A stretch of DNA of 26,994 nt from contig UREH01000009.1 of NCBI GenBank assembly GCA_900546835.1, positions 1 through 26,994 of the forward strand. Reading direction: 5' to 3'. The notes under the pieces were generated by a model. That model saw only the letters and a program-made list of their open reading frames with translations. It did no database searches and was not told the DNA's origin. Below, piece by piece: positions 7,403 to 15,552 of this stretch. The stretch is from an uncultured Porphyromonadaceae bacterium. Its GTDB lineage: Bacteria; Bacteroidota; Bacteroidia; Bacteroidales; Muribaculaceae. Position 1 is the stretch's first letter. Each line of letters opens with the position of its first letter. The translations under genes were made by a program, and so were the position numbers.

Positions 7403-7897
7403 ATGTTACGAAATATTTATCGCATGTTCGTTGTTGTCGGGCTTGTTCTGGCGGCTGCGGCATGCCGTTCCGACCACTCGACTCCCGATTTCGAGTCGAC
7501 TTTCGAAGATGCCACGGTGGCTCTGGAAGCCAACCGGGTGGAGCAGTCGCAGGAACTGGCCGACCGTCTGCGAGATCTGACGCTCGGCGCCGATTCCGAT
7601 CTCGTGGACGAACATCAGGCTGCCCGGCTGGCCATCTTCTACATGAAACTTTCGGAGCGAAATGGCGAGGACGAGAATATAGCCGACGCCACTCAGCTAT
7701 TCCGACGTGCATTCCGTCTGTCGAAGGATTCGTTGAGAACATTCTATGAGAGTCTGCCGCTTGAGGATACCCCCCACTACGTACTTCTGCGTCGTCTGGG
7801 TCTTTCAATCGACAATCCCGTAGACCTCACCGACCGCGATATCGCCGAGGAGGACGCCCTCCCCGCCATTGCTGATTCAACCTCCACCCTGCATTGA
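7403..7897 (+). CDS. Small predicted lipoprotein, helical
   Basis: The product has 164 residues from the ATG at 7403. The frame is open further upstream, to 7319, but that overlaps the previous gene, whereas MLRNIYRMFVVVGLVLAAAAC begins a clean signal peptide. The lipidated cysteine would be C21, with L16 rather than a hydrophobic residue at -3, so the lipobox is imperfect. The mature protein is acidic and helical (FESTFEDATVALEANRVEQ, ADRLRDLTLGADSD, ATQLFRRAFRLSKDSLRTFY), suggesting a small TPR-like repeat. The family is not recognised. The next gene, SUI1/YciH, begins six bases after the stop, so they are likely co-transcribed. Confidence 0.75.
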   Translation: MLRNIYRMFVVVGLVLAAAACRSDHSTPDFESTFEDATVALEANRVEQSQELADRLRDLTLGADSDLVDEHQAARLAIFYMKLSERNGEDENIADATQLFRRAFRLSKDSLRTFYESLPLEDTPHYVLLRRLGLSIDNPVDLTDRDIAEEDALPAIADSTSTLH

Positions 7898-7902
7898 GTA
7901 TT

Positions 7903-8250
7903 ATGGATTGGAAAAATATGCTCGACCGCATGAAGAGCGACCTCGGCAACGAGGAGGCCATCGACGAGAATCCGATGGAGACGGCTCCCGAAGAGATCTC
8001 TGCTCCCGTGTATACTGACAGCCTGCGGGTGCTTCTTGACCGCAAGGGTCGCAAGGGGAAAGAAGCCACAATAGTCGAGGGGTTCACCATCGCCGATACC
8101 GAGGTGGCGGCGATTGCCTCGCGCCTCAAGCAGCGTCTGGGCTGTGGGGGCTCTTCCCGTTGCGGAGAAATTCTTATTCAGGGCGACAAGCGTAAGGCTG
8201 TGGCCGCAGTTTTGCTTGCCATGGGATTTAAATGTAAGGTTTTAGGATGA
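7903..8250 (+). CDS. SUI1/YciH-type translation initiation factor homologue
   Basis: The 115 residues carry a C-terminal SUI1 domain (about 40-115), the bacterial YciH version of eukaryotic eIF1, which is thought to affect start-site fidelity on the 30S subunit. Visible marks are VLLDRKGRKGKEATIVEGF, the strand-loop GCGGSSRCGEILIQGD and KRKAVAAVLLAMGFKCK at the end. The N-terminal 35 residues are acidic and variable. I chose ATG 7903 (MDWKNML, typical for the phylum). A TTG at 7894 inside the previous stop is possible but less likely. Its TGA overlaps the ATG of the next gene by four bases. Confidence 0.88.
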   Translation: MDWKNMLDRMKSDLGNEEAIDENPMETAPEEISAPVYTDSLRVLLDRKGRKGKEATIVEGFTIADTEVAAIASRLKQRLGCGGSSRCGEILIQGDKRKAVAAVLLAMGFKCKVLG

Positions 8251-8867
8251 AAAGCTACCGGATGTATGCTTCGAGCATCAACGACCGCTATATCGACGAA
8301 ATAGTGGAGACCCTGCGCCGGGGTGGAGTGGTTGTATATCCGACTGATTCCACCTATGCGATAGGGTGCGATGCGCTGAGCAACCGCGCCGTAGAGCGCG
8401 TATGCCGTATGCGTGGCATCAATCCGGCCAAGCAGCGGCTCTCGATGGTGTGTGCCGACATCTCGCAGGCAAGCGATTTTGCCAGCATCGACAACAAGGC
8501 CTTCCGGCTGCTTCGCGATAATCTTCCAGGACCATTCACATTCATTCTCCCGGCCTCTCCGCGTCTGGCAAAGGCATTCAAGGGTCGACGTGAGGTTGGA
8601 GTGCGGGTGTCCGGCAATGAAATAGCCCGTCGTCTGGCCTCCGAGCTGGGTAACCCTCTGCTAAGCGCCAGCGCCATATGGGAAGATGCAGACCCTGAAA
8701 CGCTCGGACATGCCGAAGAGGTGAAGATGCGTATGGAGCCGCTCGGCCCCGACGCCTTCATCGATGCCGGCGACGTTCCAGGTGTGGAGACGGCCGTCGT
8801 CTCCATGATGGATTCCGACGCACCTGAATTGCTCCGCGAGGGACCTGAGCCTTTACAGGGCTTATGA
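8247..8867 (+). CDS. L-threonylcarbamoyladenylate synthase (YrdC/Sua5/TsaC family)
   Basis: The product makes threonylcarbamoyl-AMP from threonine, bicarbonate and ATP, the first step of the universal t6A37 modification of tRNAs that read ANN codons. It has 206 residues with a YrdC fold. VVVYPTDSTYAIGCDA (about 28-43) is the signature N-terminal motif. PGPFTFILPAS and VGVRVSGNEIARRL follow in the right order, and the C-terminus has the usual GVETAVVSMM and LLREGP elements. It lacks the extra Sua5 domain, so it is the short form. It is translationally coupled to the SUI1 gene, placing two translation-quality genes together. Confidence 0.92.
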   Translation: MKSYRMYASSINDRYIDEIVETLRRGGVVVYPTDSTYAIGCDALSNRAVERVCRMRGINPAKQRLSMVCADISQASDFASIDNKAFRLLRDNLPGPFTFILPASPRLAKAFKGRREVGVRVSGNEIARRLASELGNPLLSASAIWEDADPETLGHAEEVKMRMEPLGPDAFIDAGDVPGVETAVVSMMDSDAPELLREGPEPLQGL

Positions 8868-8902
8868 CAACTTGTCAACTTAAACCATAACTATCAGCCG
8901 AA

Positions 8903-10309
8903 TTGAAAGCCACGAACCGCAACATATTGAAGATTACGGGGATGTTTGGAGGCCAGCAGGCCGTGAGCATCCTCTGCTCCATTGTGCGCACCAAACTTGT
9001 GGCCATGTGGATCGGCCCCGTAGGCGTCGGGCTGTTCGGTATATTCAATTCAGCGATTGCAACTTTCGGAAATTTCGCGCAGCTCAATCTGCGCCAGACG
9101 GCCGTCCGGGAGATGGCTTCGGCCGAGCCTGATGCTGTGTCGAATCTTGGGCATACCGTTCGACGCATCTCCTTGTGGCTCGGTCTGGCAGGTGGATTGC
9201 TCATGCTGATATTGTCGCCATGGCTTGCCGAAGCTTCGCTTGGTTCGCGGCAGGGGTGGCCCTCGTTCGCATGGCTTGCCGTTACAATCGCGCTGATTAC
9301 AGTGAATAATGGCGAAGCGGCTATTTTTCAGGGGTTGAAGCAGTTCCGGCGGCTTACGGTCTGCCTTACCCTCGGGGCGATAGGAGGGCTTGTGGTATCT
9401 GTGCCGCTTTTTTACTATTGGCGAGTCGATTCCATCATCCCCTCGATAATAGCTTTCCATTTCGTCAGCTGGATATGTCTTGGCCTATACCGTCGCAAAC
9501 TCCCGGCTCCCGACCGCACCATTGGTGTGAAGGAGACGTTCCGCCTGGGGCGCAGGTTCCTTCAGCTCGGACTTTACATGACGCTCTCAGAACTTGCTGT
9601 AAACGCCATAAACTATATTTTTCTCGCCTATCTGGCCCATACATCCGATCTCGACACGATAGGTATTTATAATGCGGGTTTCACCCTGATCAACCGCTAC
9701 GCCGGATTGATTTTCGCAGCCATATCGATGGAGTATTTCCCTCGTCTGGCCGCCGTAGAGGGGAAGCCGAGGCGCGAAAGCTCGTTTGTAGCAAATCAGG
9801 CGATTATCTCCCTGGCTATTCTGGTGCCGGTAGCCACAACGTTTGTGGCGTGCCTTCAGCCGGTGGTGGAACTTCTATACAGCCATGAGTTTCTTCCGGT
9901 TATCCCGATGGCGGCGTTTGCCATGACAGGAACGGCACTTCGTGCCGTGGCATGGTGTATGGCCTACGTGATTGTGGCGCGGGGCGACGGACGGATTTTC
10001 CTTATCACCGAGAGTCTTTCGGCGATTGTTGCGCTCGTTCTCAATATCGTTGGTTTCCGTCTGGCCGGATTCCTGGGTCTCGGACTGGCATACACGCTTT
10101 GGTACGCCGCCTATATCGGAATAATATCATATGTATATTTCCGGCGCTATAAACTCAGGCTCAGTACAAGGGTATGGCGGATGCTCGGCTATGCCGTGGT
10201 GATGACCGGTTCCTCCGGGCTTCTGGCCGTGGTAGGATCCGCCTGGTGGGCGACTCCGATAGCTCTTGTCTCGCTCGTCGTAGGCTGGAAATCCCTCCGA
10301 CGCGAATAG
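8903..10309 (+). CDS. Wzx-like O-antigen/polysaccharide flippase
   Basis: This 468-residue multi-pass inner-membrane protein of the MOP superfamily (polysaccharide biosynthesis/O-antigen translocase) would flip undecaprenol-linked glycans to the periplasm. About twelve hydrophobic segments are visible, for example GGLLMLILSPWLAEA, GLVVSVPLFYYW and LVLNIVGFRLAGFLGLGLAY. The start MKATNRNILKITGMFGGQQ matches the O-antigen translocase subgroup. The start codon is TTG at 8903; no better in-frame codon precedes. It stands alone, with no glycosyltransferase or sugar-nucleotide genes nearby, so its glycan substrate cannot be inferred. It follows the tsaC-type gene by 35 nt. Confidence 0.85.
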   Translation: MKATNRNILKITGMFGGQQAVSILCSIVRTKLVAMWIGPVGVGLFGIFNSAIATFGNFAQLNLRQTAVREMASAEPDAVSNLGHTVRRISLWLGLAGGLLMLILSPWLAEASLGSRQGWPSFAWLAVTIALITVNNGEAAIFQGLKQFRRLTVCLTLGAIGGLVVSVPLFYYWRVDSIIPSIIAFHFVSWICLGLYRRKLPAPDRTIGVKETFRLGRRFLQLGLYMTLSELAVNAINYIFLAYLAHTSDLDTIGIYNAGFTLINRYAGLIFAAISMEYFPRLAAVEGKPRRESSFVANQAIISLAILVPVATTFVACLQPVVELLYSHEFLPVIPMAAFAMTGTALRAVAWCMAYVIVARGDGRIFLITESLSAIVALVLNIVGFRLAGFLGLGLAYTLWYAAYIGIISYVYFRRYKLRLSTRVWRMLGYAVVMTGSSGLLAVVGSAWWATPIALVSLVVGWKSLRRE

Positions 10310-10411
10310 CCTCCCTTCCCAGCTCTCACGTCCAACCATTTTGGCACGAAATTTGTTATTATTCATTGTGAGCAATAATATGATAATCAATTATAAAACA
10401 ACGATATAATT

Positions 10412-11008
10412 ATGGAAAGAATCGAACCCGGAAAATATGTTGAACTCGGCTACGACCTCTATGCAGTCGAGGCCGACGGCAAGGAGCAGCTCGTGCATCA
10501 GACAGACAAGACTGACCCCGAGAAGATTATCTTCGGAGTAACGCGCGGTATGATTGCCCCACTCGAAAAAGCTATCGAAGGCCTTGAAGTAGGCGGTAAA
10601 TTCAATGTCACCGCTACGGCCGAGGAGGCTTTCGGACCTTACGATCCGGAGCAGGTTGTCAGCCTTGAGCGTGACCTTTTCGTGGTCGACGGCAAGTTTG
10701 ACGAAAAAATGATTCGTGTAGGCGCGCTCGTGCCGATGATGACTGCCGACGGCTTCCGTATCAACGGCCTTGTAAAGGAAGTTACCCCGACCCATGTGCG
10801 TATGGACTTTAACCATCCTCTGGCAGGCAAGTCGGTTCGTTTCGACGGCAAGATCCTTGCCGTTCGCGACGCTACTCCTGAGGAGCTGCAGCCTGTTCAC
10901 GGCTGTGGGTGCGGATGCGACCACGACCATTGCGGCGACCATGACGATTGCGGTTGTGGCGACCATGATCACGACCACTGCGGCTGTGGCGACGGTTGCT
11001 GCCACTGA
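10412..11008 (+). CDS. slyD: FKBP-type peptidyl-prolyl isomerase with metal-binding tail (SlyD)
   Basis: This cytoplasmic prolyl isomerase and chaperone has 198 residues. The FKBP core (about 1-70 and 125-155) is interrupted by the insert-in-flap chaperone domain (about 71-124), as in SlyD. GMIAPLEKAIEGLEVGGKF and EEAFGPYDPEQV are family motifs. Residues 163-198 are a His/Cys/Asp tail with 8 His and 10 Cys (such as HGCGCGCDHDHCGDH), a nickel or zinc binding site known from SlyD's role in hydrogenase and urease maturation. No such enzyme genes lie in this window. The 102-nt region upstream is AT-rich without a perfect promoter match. A strong terminator follows 23 nt after the stop. Confidence 0.93.
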   Translation: MERIEPGKYVELGYDLYAVEADGKEQLVHQTDKTDPEKIIFGVTRGMIAPLEKAIEGLEVGGKFNVTATAEEAFGPYDPEQVVSLERDLFVVDGKFDEKMIRVGALVPMMTADGFRINGLVKEVTPTHVRMDFNHPLAGKSVRFDGKILAVRDATPEELQPVHGCGCGCDHDHCGDHDDCGCGDHDHDHCGCGDGCCH

Positions 11009-11031
11009 TTCGTATAGAAAAGTTACTAACG

Positions 11032-11079
11032 AAAAAAAGACAGTATATCAGGTTTTAGCCTGATGTACTGCCTTTTTTT
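11032..11079. terminator. Strong bidirectional intrinsic terminator
   Basis: The sequence runs A7-GaCAGTAtATCAGG, loop TTTTAG, CCTGATgTACTGcC-T7. The stem is about 14 pairs with two mismatches, with an A tract before and a T tract after. It therefore ends slyD on the plus strand and the flavin reductase operon, which converges from the minus strand and stops at 11126. Confidence 0.9.
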
Positions 11080-11125
11080 GATTGGGGAATGCTGTGTAGA
11101 TGCCGTTTTGCACATTCTCGACCGG

Positions 11126-11629
11126 TTAACGGTCTTTCTGATACAGAGGTGCCGAGGGCGGTTCGGAGCCTTTGATTACGTTGTGGTAGTAGGAATATGT
11201 CATTGGCTTTCCGCTGCCTTCAACTGTGTCGATCAGTCGGGCCAGCACGAGCATATGCGTGCCGCAGTCGACTGTGTCGACTTTTTCCAATATCAGCCGG
11301 CCGGCAAACGAACCCTTTACGCAGGGCACATAGTCAACTACATCGTAGCCGAAGCCGTCGTATTTATCGGTGTCCCTTGAACTGAAGAATCCGAATTTCC
11401 CTATCAGCATAGGGTCTGTTTCCTCCGAGAGGATGGAGACTGAAAAACGGCCGGTTTCCTTTATGGCTTCGAGTGTGAAGTTGTTTTTATTGAGTGAGAT
11501 GGCCAACACGGGATTCTGGGCCGTTATCTGAAAGCATGTGTTTATGGTGCAGCCCACCGGACGGCCGTCCTTGAACGCTCCGACGATATAGACCCCGTAG
11601 GAGAGATTATATAGAACTTTTGGATCCAT
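11126..11629 (-). CDS. Flavin reductase family protein (FMN-binding)
   Basis: The 167 residues form a flavin-reductase-like split barrel, the type that binds FMN and moves electrons from NAD(P)H or to rubredoxin-like partners. Visible marks are YGVYIVGAFKDGRPVGCTINTCFQIT at the N-terminus, the NPVLAISLNKNNFTLEAIKETGRFSVSIL block and GRLILEKVDTVDCGTHMLVLARL. The closest known parallels are flavoredoxin and the flavin domain of high-molecular-weight rubredoxin, which supply electrons to oxygen- or peroxide-reducing enzymes. It lies 12 nt downstream of the rubrerythrin gene, so an electron-donor role for rubrerythrin is a reasonable inference. The terminator at 11032-11079 closes the operon. Confidence 0.88.
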   Translation of the reverse strand: MDPKVLYNLSYGVYIVGAFKDGRPVGCTINTCFQITAQNPVLAISLNKNNFTLEAIKETGRFSVSILSEETDPMLIGKFGFFSSRDTDKYDGFGYDVVDYVPCVKGSFAGRLILEKVDTVDCGTHMLVLARLIDTVEGSGKPMTYSYYHNVIKGSEPPSAPLYQKDR

Positions 11630-11641
11630 GATTATCAGATG

Positions 11642-12184
11642 TCAATAGTTTTTAGCCTCAATCTCGAAGAAGCTGCGCGAATGCTGGCATACGGGGCATA
11701 CTTCAGGAGCTTTTTTGCCAACCACGATATGGCCGCAGTTACGGCATATCCAGATTGCATCGTTATCGCGGGAAAATACTATGCCGTCCTCGATGTTGGC
11801 CAGCAGACGGCGATAGCGCTCTTCGTGGTGACATTCGATGGCGCCAACAGCGCGGAAGCGGGCGGCGATTTCCTTAAAGCCCTCCTCTTCGGCTTCGCAG
11901 GCCATACGATCGTACATGTCGGTCCATTCGAAATTCTCGCCATCAGCAGCATCCCGCAGATTGGTCATAGTGTCGGGAATCTCGCCTTCGTGGAGATATT
12001 TGAACCAGAGCTTGGCGTGTTCTTTCTCGTTTGCGGCGGTCTCTTCGAAGAGGGCCGCGATCTGCTCGTAGCCGTCCTTGCGTGCTTTCGACGCATAATA
12101 GGTATACTTATTGCGTGCCTGCGATTCACCTGCGAAGGCTTCCATCAGGTTGCGTTCGGTCTTTGTTCCTTTGAGATTGTTCAT
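11642..12184 (-). CDS. rbr: Rubrerythrin
   Basis: This cytoplasmic peroxidase protects anaerobes by reducing hydrogen peroxide to water. It has 180 residues. The N-terminal ferritin-like four-helix domain (about 1-135) carries the diiron ligands E20 in [14 protein letters not shown]53 and H56 in [10 protein letters not shown], and the E117-H120 block ECHHEERY. The C-terminal rubredoxin domain has C147, C150, C163 and C166 in CRNCG and CPVCQ. It is the middle gene of perR-rbr-flavin reductase. The 40-nt gap to perR shows no promoter, so it is probably driven from the PerR-controlled promoter at 12705-12736. Confidence 0.97.
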   Translation of the reverse strand: MNNLKGTKTERNLMEAFAGESQARNKYTYYASKARKDGYEQIAALFEETAANEKEHAKLWFKYLHEGEIPDTMTNLRDAADGENFEWTDMYDRMACEAEEEGFKEIAARFRAVGAIECHHEERYRRLLANIEDGIVFSRDNDAIWICRNCGHIVVGKKAPEVCPVCQHSRSFFEIEAKNY

Positions 12185-12224
12185 ATTTTAAAGTTTTGTT
12201 TGAGTTATTGGGTGAATATATTGA

Positions 12225-12674
12225 TTATCTGTCGGTTTTGTAGGTCTCCTTATGGCCGCAGTCCGGGCAGAGTCCGTGGAAGAATATGTCGACGCTGTCG
12301 ATGTGAAAACCTTGAGCGACTGGCAGCCGTAACCCTTCGGGAAGCGCCATATCGAAGATGCAGCCGCAGCTGCTGCACCTCAGATGACCGTGGGGCGGCT
12401 GGGGCTCGAAATCATAACGGCGGTTGCCGCTTTCCAGTTCAAGCTCTTTGAGCAGACCTGCCTCTGTCAGAACGCGCAGCGAGTTGTAGACGGTTGTGCG
12501 CGACATTGTGGGATATTCTGTGTGCAGGTCGCGAAAAATCTCGTCGGCGGTGGGATGTTGCCGTTTGTCTACTATGTTGCGGAGAATCGCAAGGCGTTGC
12601 ACCGATGGGCGGACGCCTGCCGTATGCATCATTTCTGCAAAGTCTGCAGGGTTTGGTGTGCGGTTCTGTTGCAT
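12225..12674 (-). CDS. perR: Peroxide-sensing repressor PerR (Fur family)
   Basis: The 149 residues have an N-terminal winged helix (RPSVQRLAILRNI, then TMSRTTVYNSLRVL as recognition helix) and a C-terminal dimer domain. The structural zinc site is C100-C103 and C136-C139. The regulatory metal ligands of B. subtilis PerR all have counterparts: H40, D88, H95, H97 and D108. The Asp at D88 (YDFE) separates PerR from Fur, which has Glu there, so peroxide sensing by histidine oxidation is likely. It is the first gene of the rubrerythrin operon and carries a PerR-box-like site over its own promoter, implying autoregulation. Confidence 0.9.
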   Translation of the reverse strand: MQQNRTPNPADFAEMMHTAGVRPSVQRLAILRNIVDKRQHPTADEIFRDLHTEYPTMSRTTVYNSLRVLTEAGLLKELELESGNRRYDFEPQPPHGHLRCSSCGCIFDMALPEGLRLPVAQGFHIDSVDIFFHGLCPDCGHKETYKTDR

Positions 12675-12692
12675 TTTGTGGTTTTAACTATA

Positions 12693-12707
12693 TTGTAATG
12701 ATTGCAA
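12693..12707. promoter_or_regulatory. PerR-box-like operator
   Basis: TTGTAATGATTGCAA is a 7-1-7 inverted repeat with one mismatch between arms. It fits the PerR box TTATAATNATTATAA at 11 of 14 defined positions. It overlaps the -7 box of the minus-strand promoter and extends over the expected start of transcription, ending 19 nt before the perR start codon. Binding there would block RNA polymerase. Confidence 0.65.
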
Positions 12708-12736
12708 AATTAGTATTAATTACAATATAATCCAAA
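12705..12736 (-). promoter_or_regulatory. Promoter of the perR-rbr-flavin reductase operon
   Basis: Read on the minus strand, TTTG (12733-12736), a 20-nt spacer and TAATTTTG (12705-12712) are an exact match to the Bacteroidetes consensus TTTG-N19-21-TAnnTTTG. The -7 box also lies inside a perfect 11-bp inverted repeat (TATATTGTAAT at 12689-12699, ATTACAATATA at 12719-12729). Confidence 0.8.
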
Positions 12737-12870
12737 TTTTCACGCTTATTTCTTTAGAAAATCAGGTGTAAACATTATAAATGGCGTGAAATCGGGCTAT
12801 TGATGGCGGTACGGAGGTTTTGACACGAAGTGATTGCGCGAGTGTGGGGGATTTTGCTTAAATTAGCGAG

Positions 12871-13923
12871 ATGAAATCAATCCAACGTATTATCGCAATT
12901 ATTTTCTCGGCAGTCTGGGCCATTCTGCCCCTGGCGGCCGTGGAGCCGACGTGGAGCTTCGACTTCGGGTCGGTGTTCGACAACCGCGAGGGCGACAACA
13001 AGTATGCCGAGGCAAAAACCTTCTTTTTTACCAATCTGGCTGTAGAAGGGGGCATAAAGTTTACGAAGCACGACCGTATCTCGGCTGGAGCGGTGTGGAA
13101 TCAGCCCGTGGCCAACGACATCGACGACGCTACCGTGCGCCCGATAGTTTATTACCGCCATTCCGAGCGGCTCTGGGGCCTCTCGCTGGGTATGTTTCCG
13201 CGCACCCAGCTGCGCGAGCAGCTCCCCGGATTCCTCTGGAGCGACTCTCTGACCTATTTCCAGCACAACATCCGCGGTGCCCTGGTGCAGTACCACAGCG
13301 ACAAGGCATTCATCGACTTCTACCTCGACTGGCGCCAGCGCCAGACCGAGACTAAACGCGAGCAGTTCAACATCGTGTTCCATGGCGAGTGGCGTCCCCG
13401 CGCCTCGACTTTCCTTGTTGGCGGCCATCTTATGATGAACCATTACGCGCTGACAAAGAACGCCCCCGACGATATGCACATCGTCGACAATTTTATGGTC
13501 AACCCCTATGTAGGGCTGGATTTCAGCCGCCATACCTCCCTCGATTCGCTCGTGGTGAAAGCCGGTGCGCTCGCCACCGTAGAGCGCAACCGCGCCAATG
13601 GCAGCGGATGGAAAACGCCCGTCGGCGGTTGGGTCGAACTGCTCGGCGAGTGGAAATGGCTCGGTCTGAAGAACTCATTCTATGCCGGCGGACGACTCAT
13701 GCCCAGCTACGGCGAATTCGGAGCCTCGCTCTATCAGGGTGAACCCTACTATCAGTCGAAATTCTATAACCGCACGGACGTCTACGCCCATATCGTGCTT
13801 AACAAGTGGGTAGACCTCCAGGCCTCGCTCGACTTCAACATCGCCCAGTCCAGTTTCATATTCTATCAGCGCCTCTCCGTCCGCGTTCTCCTCGACTGGA
13901 CCAACCTCAAATTCAAAAAGTAG
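12871..13923 (+). CDS. Predicted outer-membrane beta-barrel protein
   Basis: The product has 350 residues. A signal peptide (MKSIQRIIAIIFSAVWAILPLAA) is followed by a mature part made of alternating amphipathic strands: FFFTNLAVEGGIKFTKHDRISAGAVW, TFLVGGHLMMNHYAL and VDLQASLDFNIAQSSFIFYQRLSVRVLLDW. About 14-16 strands and many aromatic residues suggest an integral outer-membrane barrel. I do not recognise a named family, and no substrate can be inferred. It stands alone between a divergent perR operon and the convergent ribF. The 196-nt upstream region is shared with the perR promoter. No exact plus-strand promoter is seen. Confidence 0.7.
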   Translation: MKSIQRIIAIIFSAVWAILPLAAVEPTWSFDFGSVFDNREGDNKYAEAKTFFFTNLAVEGGIKFTKHDRISAGAVWNQPVANDIDDATVRPIVYYRHSERLWGLSLGMFPRTQLREQLPGFLWSDSLTYFQHNIRGALVQYHSDKAFIDFYLDWRQRQTETKREQFNIVFHGEWRPRASTFLVGGHLMMNHYALTKNAPDDMHIVDNFMVNPYVGLDFSRHTSLDSLVVKAGALATVERNRANGSGWKTPVGGWVELLGEWKWLGLKNSFYAGGRLMPSYGEFGASLYQGEPYYQSKFYNRTDVYAHIVLNKWVDLQASLDFNIAQSSFIFYQRLSVRVLLDWTNLKFKK

Positions 13924-13962
13924 GAGGGATATTTTTAGCAGTAAGCAGATGCCGGGGTCTCT

Positions 13963-14874
13963 TTAGCTTTGAGAGAGGCGGAGGGCGGCGGTGCGGTCGA
14001 GGAAAAGCTGGGCCTGCAGAGCATCGAGGGAGGGGAATTTGCGCTCGTGGCGCATGTAGGCGATGAAGTTAAGGGCGAGTTGCGTGCCGTAAAGGTCGCC
14101 GTCGAAGCCGATGAGGTTGGCTTCGATAGTGGGGGTGGCCCCGTCGGGACAGATTGTGGGGCGTGCGCCGATATTAACCATCGCAGCATAGCGGCTTCCG
14201 TCGGTTGTCAGCGCCTCGGCGGCATAGACGCCACCGGGGGGAATGAGTTTCCGGCCAGATGCGGGGACGACATTAGCCGTGGGGAACCCGATTGTGCGGC
14301 CGATGGCCTGCCCGTGAGCTACCTTGCCCACCAGGCTGTAGCGGCGCCCGAGCAGGGCGTTGGCGCCCGGAATTTCGTGGTTTAGAATCAGACGGCGGAT
14401 TTCCGAGGAACTTACGGTTTGCGAAGCTGTGGATGAGAACTCCGTGCCACGCTCGATTTCGATGTCGCATTTGCGGCCGATTTGCTGATATTCGGCGAAA
14501 TCGGATGGCGCGTCGTAGCCGAAGCGGTTGTTGAAGCCAAGAAGCATGCGACTTACGTTCCAGCGGTCGCGGAGCATTCGGAGGAAGCCTTCGGTGGAGG
14601 TGTTGCGCAGCGCCTCGTCGAAGGTAAGCATCTCCACCTCCACACCCTCGCGGGCCAGAAGCAGAAGTTTTTCGTCGGGGGAGCTGAGCAGCGCCGGTGC
14701 CTTTGCCGGGGCGATTATTTCCAACGGATGGTTGGCAAACGTAACGACAAGCGGCCTAAGCCCATAGTCGGCTGCTTCGCGCCGAAGATGCGCGAGCAGG
14801 TGGCGGTGTCCGGCGTGGACGCCGTCGAACATTCCAACCACGGCTATGGAGCCTGTATCTGATACCGTTGCCAT
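13963..14874 (-). CDS. ribF: Bifunctional riboflavin kinase / FAD synthetase
   Basis: The product phosphorylates riboflavin to FMN, then adenylylates it to FAD. It has 303 residues, normal length. The N-terminal FAD synthetase domain has GMFDGVHAGH (14-23), the nucleotidyltransferase motif, and VSSSEIR (154-160), the conserved SSTxIR-type motif. The C-terminal kinase domain starts near 180 with GRTIGFPTANV (192-202) and NIGARPT. The ATG is at 14874. It is the last gene of the minus-strand series and is separated from the O-methyltransferase by 30 nt. It converges on the beta-barrel gene across 39 nt with no clear terminator. Confidence 0.95.
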   Translation of the reverse strand: MATVSDTGSIAVVGMFDGVHAGHRHLLAHLRREAADYGLRPLVVTFANHPLEIIAPAKAPALLSSPDEKLLLLAREGVEVEMLTFDEALRNTSTEGFLRMLRDRWNVSRMLLGFNNRFGYDAPSDFAEYQQIGRKCDIEIERGTEFSSTASQTVSSSEIRRLILNHEIPGANALLGRRYSLVGKVAHGQAIGRTIGFPTANVVPASGRKLIPPGGVYAAEALTTDGSRYAAMVNIGARPTICPDGATPTIEANLIGFDGDLYGTQLALNFIAYMRHERKFPSLDALQAQLFLDRTAALRLSQS

Positions 14875-14904
14875 TGGTGATTAAGGAGGTATGAGCTTTT
14901 TAAA

Positions 14905-15540
14905 TCAGCTGAGTATGCGTATGAGCGTGAGGCCGTCGCGCACGGGGAGTATCACCTTTTCAAGCGTTGGATCGGCCGCCACGGCGTCGTTAAACTCGGC
15001 GATGCCGAGTGTCTGCGGGTCGTGGGAGGCGCTCAGATCTGTGATCTTACCGTCCCACAGGGTATTGTCTGCAAGTACGAATCCTCCCGGACGCACCAGG
15101 CGGCGCACTTTGCGGAACGTTCCGAGATACGTGCGCTTGTTGCCGTCGATGTAGGCTAAGTCATAGCCCGGGGTAATGTTGTCCGCTACTTCATCGAAGT
15201 CGCCGATAATCAGGTTGATGCGGTGGCCGAAAGGGGAGTGGCCGAACTGCCGCCGGATAAACGGCTCCATTTCGTCGTTGATCTCAACGGTGTCGACTGT
15301 CGCGCCCTCGGGGAGGCCCTCAGCGATGCACAGGGCGGAGTAACCGGCGTAGGTGCCCACTTCGAGCACACGTTGCGGAGCGACCATAGCGGTCAGCATC
15401 TTGAGCAGACGCCCCTGATAGCGGCCGGAACACATACGCGGGTAGAGCAGCCGCAGGTTAACGTCGCGCTCCAGCCGGCACAGACTTTCGGGCTCGGCGT
15501 CGGAATGGTCGATTATATAGGATTCGAGCTCTTCTGTCAT
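14905..15540 (-). CDS. SAM-dependent O-methyltransferase (class I, COMT-like)
   Basis: The 211-residue enzyme matches the bacterial O-methyltransferase group similar to catechol and caffeoyl-CoA methyltransferases. Motif I for SAM binding is VLEVGTYAGYSALCIAEGLP. VDTVEINDEMEPFIRRQF holds the acidic residue that contacts the ribose. DLAYIDGNKRTY and LADNTLWDGKI are the metal and substrate motifs, suggesting a divalent-cation-dependent enzyme. The physiological substrate is unknown. It starts 12 nt after the aroQ stop, consistent with one operon. Confidence 0.87.
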   Translation of the reverse strand: MTEELESYIIDHSDAEPESLCRLERDVNLRLLYPRMCSGRYQGRLLKMLTAMVAPQRVLEVGTYAGYSALCIAEGLPEGATVDTVEINDEMEPFIRRQFGHSPFGHRINLIIGDFDEVADNITPGYDLAYIDGNKRTYLGTFRKVRRLVRPGGFVLADNTLWDGKITDLSASHDPQTLGIAEFNDAVAADPTLEKVILPVRDGLTLIRILS

Positions 15541-15552
15541 TGCATCAGACTG

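Noticed and set aside
10357..10380. TATTATT...AATAATA inverted repeat upstream of slyD
   Set aside because: All A-T, 10-nt loop, in an AT-rich intergenic stretch. No consensus promoter or known operator could be aligned to it.
10890..11008. GC-rich His/Cys-coding repeat at the slyD end as a separate repeat element
   Set aside because: It is the normal metal-binding tail of SlyD; the repeats follow from the codons for His, Asp, Cys and Gly.
11639..12451. A 270-codon plus-strand frame across rubrerythrin and perR
   Set aside because: It is antisense to two well-recognised genes and shows no coherent domain.
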